Positions 34,093 through 46,800 of a DNA stretch of 64,000 nt are shown here, piece after piece. How positions within the stretch are numbered: position 1 is the first letter of the stretch; every line of letters starts with the position of its first letter. Below the pieces are notes generated by a model that saw only the letters and a list, made by a program, of their open reading frames with translations, was not told the origin of the DNA and searched no databases. The position numbers were made by a program, and so were the translations under genes. The stretch covers positions 4,926,071 through 4,990,070 of the forward strand of contig JAGTTD010000024.1 of assembly GCA_018398585.1 (NCBI GenBank). The letters are read 5' to 3'. This DNA comes from Simmondsia chinensis (lineage: Eukaryota; Streptophyta; Magnoliopsida; Caryophyllales; Simmondsiaceae).

Positions 34093-36045
34093 TGGTCAAT
34101 CCAAGCGGACCTAATGGTTGGCGGGTCATGGGTTTCCTCATCTTGGTTTCCGGTACCGTTTTGTAGCTTTTTCCGCTAGATCTTTTGAAGTTGTTCTGGG
34201 CAAGTAAAGTTACCGGTGTTTTGGGATGGCGCGGGTTTTGTGAGGCTTGCCATCATTCTGTGCGCCATTCTGGGGTTGGTGCGCTAGCCACATGCTGTCA
34301 TTGATATGCATGTGTGGGGGGATTCAGCCCCTCCTAGTGGATCACACCTTCTACGTTGAGTGCCATGGTTCTACATAATACAACGGAATAATTGACTGTG
34401 TGGCACCAATATCCCATTGCACCAAGGCCAGCCTAACTCCAAGAGAGGCTCTTTAACACCTCGTCCTAACTTTTTGTGCGAAACACAAGACTTGTCAAGT
34501 GCAACCCCTCTCAACTCGAGAGACCCACTTCTCTTCTCAAGTTTGCTCCAAAGTAAGCCCAAGGACTACCAAGTCTCTTAGGCTTGCCTCGTGTTCATGG
34601 CCGCTACCCTTGTTGAGTCCACATGTTCTAGCACAAGTAGCACACCAATCACTCGAGCAGACAATCATCTTGCAGCAATAATTCCCACATGGGCGTTCGT
34701 TGGCACACATCCAGCTGCCCCTCAATTATCCACTTGCATAGTGTCGCCCAACCCAAAACACAATGCCCACAAAATCCTGTAAATGGGGCTGGTTTGCACC
34801 GTTACTCATAAAGGGGCTCAAGCACCGTAAGTGGATAATAATCTTCCTTGGACAATTAAAAGCATTATTGGCTCTTGAGCCCGACGCAGTGTCCACGAAG
34901 TGTCCTACTCACGTGGAGACCTCATGCCACCATCATGGCTACACTAAGGCCCACCCTCTTTACCACGGAAAATCGTTTAAGCACCTATATTCGGAGTTCA
35001 GGCATCTGATTTCCAAGCGGACTTCATTGACTTTCGCCTTGAATCATAAGGGAATTTGGTCTTTAGGGTACAATACCAGAATCCCAAAGTCACAAGTTAC
35101 TACAACATAGGACGTGTCTTGTGACACAGCTTGCAAGCACAACACTACATGCGCACAATTCGCAACACTGGTCTCTTTCAAGGGCGCACGCTCACACTAA
35201 GACGTGCATCGCCGCTGATGTGCACACAACTCACATCGCTAGAATGGGCGCGTAGGAGCAGGGATGCCCCCCACGGGCACTAAGGTTGGGCACGCGCAAC
35301 ATTTGAAGGCATTGGACATGAGCATTACACTGGGGTTGGGCGGATATCTCTTGTCCTTGTTCACGTGCTAGTCAGATGGGTGGTGTGGGTGTATTTCAAG
35401 ATCAAGTTTTTTTGGATTTTGGATTCATTTTCCTCATTTTTGCTTCGTGCATTTTGTTCAGACGTTCCATTGGCGATCTCTTGCTTTGCCGTTGTTGTCA
35501 TCACCAGGGAGGCCAACAACAACCTCGATGGCTGACGATGGCTTTGCTTGCCTGGGCAGGTAGGATTATGTTGGTTTTGGTGCTAGTGTGGCTTGTGGGT
35601 TGTTTTGGGGCTGATGGCTTTTGTGTTGCAACGAGCTTGAGGGATAATGTCGCTGGCCAATGGGTTGAGTGGGTCAGCTGGTGTTGTGGCTTGGGTTTTT
35701 GCTAGTGTGAGGTTTCAAAAGTTCTTGAGACCATATATTGCAGAGTCCATTGGTTCGAGTGAGCAGTAGTTCAGAATGACTAGTATGCTCTACACTGGTA
35801 TTTGGGTGGTTCGAGTTTGGTCAATCAAGCGGTTCAGGTGATTTGGAGTGGGCTTCTAATTCCAAAGTTGGAGGTGGTTGGAGTCAAATGATGTGAAGTG
35901 TTTTTGATGATATGGTGCGGTTGGGGGAGCAATTATAAGCACAGGCATTTCCATTTTCTGATACAAATCTCCACTTGTTTGGATGCGACAGTTTTGCATA
36001 GAGTTTATGCCTCATTCCCTTCCCTTTTCAGTTTATGCTTTTGTT
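34093..36045. other. Intergenic, no recognised feature
   Basis: Moderate GC, with short open frames on both strands but no motif I can support. 34371-35110 looks like decayed repeat sequence. Confidence 0.4.
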
Positions 36046-36545
36046 TTACTTTTTTTTTGTTTTTGATAAATTGCGACAAAATCGCTAATCAAGCCGGCCA
36101 CTAGCTAGGCGAGGCCAAAGTCCGACTGCTACAACATGGAGACCAAAAACATCCAACACAAAACAAGAAAACAGCCACAAAAAACGACACAGCAAACAAC
36201 AAGAGACAACAGCAGGCGCAAAATCAACACGAACAGGGATCCTAGCTAAAGAACAACCAGATGGCCAGCACAAGAAGCGAGAATGAGACTGAAGCCACAA
36301 CCAAAACCCAAACCATATCATCGTGCAAGAATGTCTACCACCATAGGCGGGTCGAAACCATCAAAGTTGAAGCCCACCTTTTCTCCTATCTCTATAACCC
36401 GCTCCGCATTCAAGATCCTCTCATCATACTCTTCTTCCGTGATCTTCTGGACTCGGTTTTCCCTATTTCATTTTTTCCTCTTTTCGGCTGACTTAGATGA
36501 TTTTTCAGCATTACTTGTAGGAGACATATCCTTCAGGAAGTTTTT
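36046..36545 (-). repeat. Probable LINE 3' fragment (minus strand)
   Basis: On the minus strand a short coding-like piece (EEEYDERILNAERVIEIGEK, GFNFDGFDPPMV, about 36450-36330) is followed by a TG-rich stretch and ends CAATTTATCAAAAACAAAAA at about 36055, like a LINE 3' end with poly(A). Identification is by general resemblance only. Confidence 0.3.
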
Positions 36546-37121
36546 GTTTTAGTTGCATATTTTCTTATGTCTTTTATATGCTTTTGCTTTGGAGAAAGGA
36601 ATGTGTGTTGCCTTGGTCTTCATAATTTCTTGGCGTTGGTGCTCCGGTTTAAACTGAGTATTGTACTTGCGCTTTGGTTTAATCCGGTGGTGGTCGAGTT
36701 GTGAGAAGGGGTGTGCATGGATATAGGTGTATCTATGATCCGCCCAATCCAAGCCCCAACACCCATGTGCAGCACAAGTAACGCAGTCACCCACTCTGAC
36801 GCTAGAAAAGTTGAACATGTAAATTATATTGGGGTAGGGCCACTTGCATCATATTCCATTAAGATGTAACATAGCTTATTTACATAAATAGCATTTTCGC
36901 TAGTCTTCATAGTCCATATTCAGTTTATTATATATATATATATGATAAAAACTGTTACACTAATGCCAAAACTAATGACTGAATGCCAATCGGTTAATAT
37001 TTTTTTTCAACCATAAATAAAGTCACCGCAACCCGCTAATAACATTTGCAACAATTTGCTTCTAATTCAGCTTGTAAATAAACCAAACATCCAATAAACT
37101 ATTCGTGTCTCAAATCAACTA
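36546..37121. other. Intergenic, no recognised feature
   Basis: AT-rich with a (TA)n stretch near 36932. No coding pattern. Confidence 0.4.
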
Positions 37122-38117
37122 AGGCCGTGTTTGGAGCCCAGAATTGGAGCCTAGAATTCCAATTCTGTTATTTGGCTAATCTGTTAGATTTGGAATCGCA
37201 AATCCATTGTCCAATTCCATGGAATTGGATTTTAAACTGAAAATCATACTTCACAATTACTCGGAGTGGGGGTAAGAAACTACAATTCCATAGTAACTTC
37301 ATTCGTCTGAAACTCAGAATGAACCCACTTGATTAACTCAAACTCAAAATGACTAAAAATCTAAAGACTTAGACAAAACATAAAATTTGACTCGGAACCT
37401 CGAAATCACCCAACTCGAATGATTTAAACTTAAAATAACCAAAATCTAGCTCAAAGTCGGGAGTGACCCATCCCAATTGACCGAAACTCAAGATGACTCA
37501 AATCCAAAAAAAAATGGAACTACTCAACTTAAATGTGTTGTACACAAGATCAGCCAAAGTGGAAATGCCCCCAACAAATTGACTCAAAACTTAATATGAG
37601 CCAAACCCAAAATGGCCCGAACTCAACCTAAGAAGACTCAAAATTTGAAATGATTTAACTTGTTTGTCTCAAAACTAATATAACTCGAGCTTTCAATGAC
37701 CTAAATTAACCAACCCAATTGATTCTAGCCTGAATCCTAAAAAGACCTAAGCCGGTTAACTGAAAATCCAAGATAATGCGGACACTAAATGACCCAATGA
37801 TACTAGACCCAATTTGACCCGAAACTTGAATAACTCAAACTCGAAGGAATCACTCCGACCATAATAATTCAAATACAATACGAACCACGCCAACCAAAAT
37901 CCAAATGTAGTTGATTTAAAACTATAAATACTCCAGCTCGATTGACCGAAAACCCTTGATGATTCAAATTATTATGTAATAATAATTCCGACCTCCAATT
38001 CATTTGATGGGCCAAACAATGAAATTTTAATTCCATCAGAATTGTAATCCCACTAGAATTGGAATTAGAACTATAATTCCACAATGCAATTTCAATTCCA
38101 TGTGCCAAACAGAGCCT
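37122..38117. mobile_element. Large foldback/MITE with 'aattggaattcc' arms
   Basis: Ends AGGCCGTGTTTGG (37122-37134) and, reversed, AGGCTCTGTTTGG. Both arms carry 'gaattggaattc'-type words. Between them (about 37270-37870) lies a degenerate short repeat of 'aactcaaaatgac' type. The flanks ATCAACTA and ACGACTTA are only weakly similar. Non-coding; probably hAT-like. Confidence 0.5.
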
Positions 38118-39354
38118 ACGACTTATTTGTGTTCATTTTGGAGGGCTCAATAACTTTCGAATTTGCTTAACAAGCGAAGTTTGAACGAAAATGCTCGAAC
38201 TGTTCGATAAGACCTCGTCAAAAGCTAAATAAAGGCTTACTAATAGTCAGTACTAGTTCGAAAATAGTTTGATACTAGCTCTAATAACACTAATACTGAG
38301 CCAAGTTGAGCCAAGTGTCGAACACACTAATATCTATCGAATTGAGAGAGAGGCTCTGCTCAAGCTCAAACTCGATGAGGCTTATCATGCTCGAGTTTGA
38401 ATAGGGAGCGCTTCGCTTCATTTACACCCCACTTGTACGGTATTAGGGGGACAACAGATAATATATATACAAGTATACATACCATCCTGGGAGGCTAAAT
38501 TAGACTATATAGACAAGAATATCTGTAGAAGTTCGGATGATATCCTTGTTTAAGTTTAAACAAAATGAAAAGCAACAATTAAGCTTACAAGCATTTTTGT
38601 TACACCCTAAACACCCTAAACATGGCAAAATGCCAAAATAGCACTTAACGGCTCGACGTAAAAATAAAATAAAATAAATAAAATCGGGATGTACAAGTTT
38701 CTAATAGGATAAGAAAGAACATTACGAACCCTTTTTCAGAAACGACCTCCGAAATGCATGCATCGTCACTGAGGATCACCTGAAGTTTGGGCAAAGGGCT
38801 CCCTCCAAGGCAAGTTATTTACCTCATTGGTCCCTCATGTGCATTAAGTGTAATCAAAGTAGTCCCCTTTTTTTTTTTTTTTTTTTTTTTTCTTCGAAAG
38901 CTTAAAGTTTTTTAAATGCATTCAAATTGGTCCCGCATCTTTTTTCTTGTTCAAAATAGTCCCTCATCTTTCAGTTTTATCTGATTTTAGTCACTAGATG
39001 AGTGACCAATTCTGCCACAAAATAAACTATTAGAAACTATTTTGAACAAAAAAAAAAATCATTAGAGACTATTTGAATACAAGCAAAGATGGGGTGCCGG
39101 TTTGAACAAACATACAAACATCAGGCACCAACGAGTAATAATTCGTTCCAAGGCCAACCACGTGATGTCAGATTCGAATCCCCAAGGAGCAATGTCTTTA
39201 GACTAATGCCTAACTCTAAACTCAAACTCTGAATTCATAAGAACATCATGGAAAGCGAACTGCAAAAAAAGTCCAGAAAATAGCTATATAGTGAGCCCGA
39301 GCGAGTGAATTTCAGTATGTTATGTGTGTGAGTATTACCTGATAAATGAACATC
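38118..39354. repeat. Downstream flank of PARG with two decayed repeats
   Basis: 38130-38430 is a 'gctcgaactcgagtttgaa ... ttacacccc' repeat of a common plant type (relatives near 17265 and 50040). 38840-39110 is a foldback of 'gtccctcatctttt' words, with a T run at 38868-38891; the same family lies at 58556-58985. PARG 3' UTR sequence should occupy the part next to 39355. Confidence 0.4.
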
Positions 39355-40839
39355 TTATGTGATATATGAATGTTCGTCGTGAGTATATAGTGAGGGAAGA
39401 AGCCAAGAAAAGAAACCGAGCTTCGTATCTCCCCTGGCTCTTTTAGAAGAGTAATCCACCAGCATGTTCCATAGGTCTCCCACAGTCCATTTCTGGGATA
39501 AAATCCATTCACATGCCTAGAAATTAAAAGTCAAAACAAAAATGAAAATCAGAAAATAATGAGATAATTATGCCATGAAATCAAATTGTGCTTTCCGTGT
39601 CACTAAAACGGTGTATCACTGGGATCATATTGGTTGTTTTGAGAAAAATAAGCTCGCATAAGCGTATGCTTTGCAAAAATATGAATGAGAAGTCATGGTT
39701 CTAATACATTGGTTAACAGTTTTTAACAGTTAAAGACATCGATATATATATTTTAATAATTCAACTACAATGTACATGCGCCATTAAAAAGTGATGTTGT
39801 GTAATGCTCAATCATGTAACGGCTAGCTCTAAATCCTTTTATATAACAGTTGTTACAAAATGTAACGATCTTTTGTTTGATTCTATTATCTAAATCCCTC
39901 CAAGCACATTTATTGTTTTAAATTACACAATCTTGCACTTACAGAAACAGGGTTCTGCAGGCATACGACTCGATGAATATAGAATGTTGTAACTTGACGG
40001 ATAAGCTAAGTTCCATTATGTAACGTCCTATTTCCTTCACGTCCATCTAAACGAAGAAGTGAAGCCAACCATAGAACTTGGAAGAAATGTTGTCATTTTT
40101 GAAGGGAACACTAGCAGTTAATGGGCATGGTTTTTATGCAGCAATAGTTGGGGCTTGTAGCATTGATTAGATTTAACTAAGATAATGGACAAGTGAAAGC
40201 AGTTTGCATAAAAACCAATAATGGGGTTAGTTGCATCAAAGTATGTTACTTTGGTCTATCATGAATTTTAACTTCATACATATCCACTGAAACGATGTAC
40301 AGTATAGCACATGGTCTGCATTTATCAATGCTTAACCTGAGTTGGGATTGGACAAAATGGACGAGTCAATCTGAGAAAGTTCCACAACAAAATTGGGAAT
40401 TAGAATGGTCGGGTGCGAAGGAAGCAAATGATAATACAAATGTAAAGTGTTCGGCTAGAAAACAGATAAAAGAACGGAAGGAATCTTTAAAACCCAAATG
40501 CAAATGGCACAAGCAGTAGCACGTATCAAATTTTCTTGGACAATGTTGAGTTTACCTTATCCAGATTCCGCAATTCTTCCATTCCAAATGTATAATACAA
40601 GATAAAAGGTCTCATAGCCTGACGTAAGAACAAGAATTAACAGTATTGTTAGTATATTTCCCGAAGGTAAGAAGAAACTAGGAAGCAAATAAAATACCTC
40701 AAACTATGCTTCAACATAATAAATAATAACAGAAGGGAAGCTAGTAGCTAAAATGAAAGAAATAGCCTTCACTAAAACGACAACAACAACAGCAGCCAAG
40801 TGCCTCAAAAAGACTCCCTCCAAGGCAAGGTTTTGGTTC

Positions 40840-40887
<48 letters not shown>

Positions 40888-43800
40888 TGGGGATAATATA
40901 CGCAACATTCACTGAAAGCTAATAAATAAATAATGACTCGATAGAACCACAAAATAGAGCCCTCAAATTCTGAAATATTATCATAAGTTCTTAAATTAGT
41001 CCTTACTCAGTAAGGAGACAGAGTAAGCGCTGTATCTTGAGCTATTACAAGAATCTCCATTCAAAAAATTTAGCACACACAAAGAAGCTCAAATAATTAT
41101 GCAATAGGCAATTCCCACCAATTGAATCAAGTCGTGGTTCATCATGACATCGTGGTGCAGCTGATGTCATGTAATTGATCACTACATTTACATCAACTAT
41201 CTTAAGTTACGCCTCAAATTTTTTTTTTTTTTTTTTTTTTTTTGGTGCAAAAGTTTGACTGAATGGCCATTAATCACTCACTTCTATGCTCATTTGATAG
41301 TTTGCAACAAGAAAATAAATTTGCAGACATGTTTTAATACACAAAATAAATTTATATGCATTATGAGATTGCTATAAAAGTAACATTAGTAACAGCCGAC
41401 CACATAATGACCATCTCGTTGTAATGACGTTTATATGATTCCATGCTCCACCCACACGCTCCCACCCCAGATAAAAAGGACTTTGACAACATTCTTCAAC
41501 CAGTGATAAAATTTAACGATATCATAAATTAAATATCAGCTTTACGTCCTCAACTTTCTGCTCAAGTGATGCATTAGCTTGCTATACGTATTCAAGAACA
41601 CTGACTAGTTAGAAACAAGAACAGTTGTAATAGATTACACACTTTCCATAGAAAAATATCTATTTTCTTCCCAGGGAATCATTTCAACTATATATTGCCT
41701 ATAGAGGATAAGTTTATGGAGCAATGTCTGCGGTGGTTGGACATGTTAGGAGGAGACCGACCACTGCCCCTGTTAGAACATGCGAACCACTCCATAATCT
41801 GCATGGGAGAAGAAGGAGAGGCAAGCCAAAGAAAAGCTAGAGCGAGACGATTCATCATGACCTCACCCACCTAAAACTAAATGAGAACATGGCCTTAGAT
41901 AGAACTAAATGGAGGATTAGCATATGTTTAGCTGATATAACGGTTTATAGTAGAGGAGCGCAACCAAGGTAGTCCTAGCGCCCTTAGGCTTATACGTATA
42001 CCGCTTTGCTTATACTTGCTGCTGGCTTTTTGTGCGTACTGTTGATTGCTTGTTACTTGCTGCTCGCGCGGTATATTGTGTTTCGCGGTGCTATGTGCTC
42101 TATTGTTAGCTGCTTTGTTACTTTATTACTTATTGCTGCTTTATGCCATTTCCCTGTTGGTGTTTGCTTTTCAGGTTGGCGTTCATCAGACACAACCTCC
42201 CTTGAGGTTAGCACCCTAATGCTTTGTTTGGCAACAAGGTAAAGGAGGATAAAGAGGGGTAAATGAGGGTAAGGGTAAAGAGGGGTAAAGAGGGGGTAAA
42301 CGGGAGGAAGGTAAGGTAATATTCTACCCTTGTTTGGATATGTCAAATTAAGAGAGGTAAGGGTAAAGAGGGGTAAATGAGTTACCCTAGTTTGGCAATT
42401 GGGTAAAGAGGTAAGGGTAAAGAGAGTTATAGTTAAAATAAGGGTAAAAATGTCAAATTTTTTTAAAAATTACCCTTACCCCCCTTTACCCCCCAATTTG
42501 GGGGTTAAAGAAATTGGGGGTAAAGAGGGGTAATGGGGTGTAAAGGGGGGTAAAAAATTACCCCCCATTACCCCCCTTTACCCCTCGAACAACTTTGCCA
42601 AACAGGGGTAGAAATTTACCCCCTTTTACCCTTACCCCCCTTTACCCCGTTGCCAAACAGGGGGTAAAGGGGTAAAGCTGCGTACATCTCACCCCTCCCA
42701 AACCCTGCAGTGGCGAGAGCCTTTGAGGTATTGGATTTTTTGTTGTTGTTGTTGTAGTAGTTCCTATATCACATCATGAAGTATCTTCATTCTCAAACTA
42801 CTAGCTATCACTAAAAATCCAATGCACCATCCAAAATAAAGCGCGTTAGAGAAGCCCCATCCAACATTTGGAAGTAAATAATTATTTCAGCACACTAGGA
42901 TAAATGATCCCTTAACTTCCCAAAATGTTAACTGTTAAATTTCTAAAGGCCCGACCCACGGAGTTGGAACACATGAGATCCACATATAAGCCGAAGTGGG
43001 GTTCCATCCTAAAACCAATTGGCAATAGGTGGAGTAACCCACTACACTTATAAATTGATCTCTTTACCTCTATCACTCCAATGTGGGATTTAACTACAAG
43101 ACTCACACGTGGAGTACTCCTCAACACTTCCCCTCACATGTGAGTCTATTTCAAACGCACCCCTCGCCTTCTCTGATCCAACTGGATCCAACACACTGGA
43201 GGAGCCCTCGATGCAACAATTTCATACGCACCCCTCTTTCTGAGGACACGCAACGAACAAACAAGAGATCGGGATCACCAACCCGCTCTGATACAATGTT
43301 AAATTTCCATCGGGCCTTTAGGCTGGACCCATGGAGTTCGAGTACATGAGATCCACATATAAGCCCAACTGGGGTTCTATCCTAAAACCAATTGGCAATA
43401 AGTGGAGTAACTCACTACACTTATAAATTGACCTCTTTACCCCTATCACTCCAATGTGAGATTTAACTACAAGACTCACATGTGGAGTACTCCTCAACAT
43501 TAACGCTCAAAACGACGACTCTACCCCCACAAAACCCTGATATCCAACAGGGGAAGCAGGATAAATAGAGATGAGAACAAGAACACACTGTCGGATCAAT
43601 ACAAGTGAAAATCACCTGAGAGGCAGCAAGCCACTGTATGACTGTTTTTACTTCAGGATCTCCCCCAAAAGCACCACAACCCCAGTTTCCTGTAGCAACC
43701 CCAATGCTACTTTGATGTTTCTGCAGCTTATTGTCAGTCTGATTCTCATGCTTGATCAGTTGTTCGCTTGATTGTCCTCCATCAGTGTCCATAGACATCG

Positions 43801-46800
43801 TAGATTCTTCAGCCGACTGGAAACATTCATAAGAACTATTGAAGCAACTTCGTAAAGCAACAAAAAAAGCACTCAAGTTCCTCAAATTACTGGATGAGAA
43901 GTAGGGTAGAAACACTGAATTAGATACATCACAAGAAAAATTAGAAACAATGCAGAAAACAGTAATCTCACCAATAGTGGATGATCAGTGAGGTCGGTAA
44001 TGGAATCTTGAGCATTACTTTCAAGTCTGGCAAAAGAAAACTCATAATCTTGTAGGAACGTTGGATAATTCTGGTATTTAGATTGATCAAGAAATCCACA
44101 GAATGCCTTGTTAACCTCCCTGTAGTAACAGATCAGTGAGAGAACTGCTGTGGATCATGGCACTGTAAAGAATACAACAGGAAAAAAGGACAGTCTCCTA
44201 TGAAAAAAGTTATGGCCAAATGCAAATAAGTCTTCAAACTGTAACATAATATGCAATTGAGGCGTAACTTTCACATGTGATCCCAAGGTTGTCCGGCAAA
44301 TCCAGCTTATGATACAAGTCAGTACAGTCAACTGCACCCACTATGGCTACTGAACTGATTAGATAGTTCTCGCAGTAAACTATCAACCAAATCAAATGGA
44401 GAATGAGTACCAAACTAGCATATGGTGACGGGAAACCCCATTCCTGCTCATATGTCCAACCAACATTCAAAATGGTAGATTTTAAGCCTAGACATAGGCT
44501 GTCATGTGGATAGATGAGTTTCTTTTGTGTCCCATCCTCGGACGTATGAATAAGTTCAAGTTCCAGGTAGTCCTTTTGTCAGAATGTGCCAGGTCAGGAT
44601 TCTTTGAGTCAACATGATGCATAAATTGAATACTGAGTATCCAGGATTAGCTGGTGAATCAAAAAGAAGCCAGTGGCACATTAGACTAGAATTGAGGACG
44701 GTGCCAAATCTTCTCCTCTACATTTTTAAACATGATTTTAAAGTCTTGTTATAGCATTGCTGTTGCTTTGTTGCTTATTAGTACCTTATGCTCTCTTCGT
44801 GCTGTTGTTTGTATGCTTTTCAGGTTGGGGGTCCTCGGACACAACCTCACCCTTAAAGGGTAAGGCTGCGCACATCTCAACACCCCCCTGCGGGGGGGCG
44901 GGGGGGGGGGGGCGACCCTGCATTGCAGGAGACCTTAAGGCACTAGGTTTGTTGTAGTTGTTGTATAGCATTACTGCGATTTTTGCATTTGGCATTTACC
45001 GTCAAGTGCAAATTAAAAAATCCACCTCAATGATTTAACAAATAACTATATGTATAATTTTATTCCACAATAAATAATTGAAGAATTTTATTGATACCGT
45101 AAGAGGAAATCAAGTCTGTACTGTCTGACTCCTGGGTTGCACAATGCATCTATTGCAATGATTCTTGTGTTACGTCTTCCCATAGCATCTTTTTCCCTTC
45201 TATCCACAAGATCACCAGAAAACCGGAAGGAAGATGCATACCTATAACATGCCAGATAATCACTCAATAAGCTTCTTGATGACAATATTATTATGTAACA
45301 AATAAGGACAATGCAGAGAAGAAACAGAAATCTAAGATCCAGTGCAATGCCATTTCTAATCAAAAGATGGCCAAAATGCAAAATCATTCTGCACTTCATT
45401 GTTTCATTGCTTGTCAGGTTTCCTCTGAGCACCAAAATTTCCCAATTTCGTTCTGAACCGACTATTTTTTGTCAGTAGTTTCGTATTGAAGGCTCATCCT
45501 AACTGATTGGGCGTAAAATTAACACCGAGAAATGCTTATTGGTATACATTTATGCATGCTGTGACACAGGAGTCTTTACTATAATCCCGAAACATAAACA
45601 GTAAATAATATGCATAATCATTCATGGATATTTAGATGTCATGATCCAATAAACCAGGGAAGGTCTGGAAGATTTCAAACCGCATAAACTAAGAGATGAT
45701 ATAATCCATCGTGTCCAAAAATTTGGAAAGTGGACAGTAATTTTCATTTCAACCAAGAGGCTAACGAAGTATAGTCCATAAGATAGCACAAGAAGAGCAA
45801 AATAACTTCAGGGAGAACAATTATTTTTCTTTCCACCTCCCTTCCTCCCTATGCTCAACAATATACAGCATTCTAATAATGGGTAAAGGGAGGAACACAT
45901 GATCCTGATTAAGAAGATGCTTCGACATTAGAACTATATCACTAATTTCCCTCCATCCCTCAATCCCTCCCTCCCTCTCAGTTCAACACCGTTAGACATT
46001 CTGAAAATTGACAAAGGAAGCAATACATATTCCCTATTAACAAGAAACAATGACATCACAACTCTATCATCCATGGATGCTAACCCTGTATAATCGGAGA
46101 ACCGCTCTGCACCAACAATTTCTATTGCCTCATTGTCTGACATGGAAGGCAAGAAAAGCATGCCAACAATCAACTCAGGATTGACCATGAAACGGATTTC
46201 CTCCTGCAGAATATCAAGATTGGGTCATACGTAATATTCTACTAAACTGATCAAGAGATGCAATATCGACGAACCATGAGAACATAATAATGCTGATTTT
46301 GAGTGTGTGCCGAAGGCAAGGACTATCAAGTACTCGAAGACAAATGCATGCAAGACGACGACAGACTGAAGCACACTAGTGGGAAATGAGTCATCCAGGA
46401 GTATCCGAGTTAAAGATAAGAAACTGTTCTCTTTCATATGGTTCCAAATGAATTTGCACATGAAAAAGGACTAATGAAGCTCCAAAAGAATGAGTCTGGC
46501 CATTCAAAAAGATGAAAATGCAAGGGGTAAAAAGATAGTATTTTGGTGTCATCTCATATTTTTCATAACTTCAAAGTTAGGGTAAGCTTTGATGTAGGGG
46601 TGGATGTCACAGTTTGGCTTGCACTAATAAAAGGAGCGTGAGAAGATTTGGCTAAATCAGTTTTGATATAGTGAGATCAATGAATCAAATAAATTATTTC
46701 AAGTTTCCAAAACAAACATTACTGAAAATGAAGTAACATATACTAGAATAACTCATGTTTATAGTATTGCACATCTCTTGCCCTCTAGCATGTGAAGTCC

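Noticed and set aside
34371..35110. Several open frames of 60-115 codons
   Set aside because: No recognisable domain, no splice-linked partner, mixed frames; looks like decayed repeat DNA.
35376..35705. 109-codon frame with hydrophobic stretches
   Set aside because: Composition follows TG-rich DNA; no motif or supporting splice context.
42240..42660. Interstitial telomere repeat
   Set aside because: The words are GGGGTAAA/GGGTAAAG, not the plant telomere repeat TTTAGGG, and they lie inside a foldback element.
43083..43349. 88-codon frame spanning the small TRIM
   Set aside because: Crosses the LTR/interior boundaries of a non-coding TRIM.
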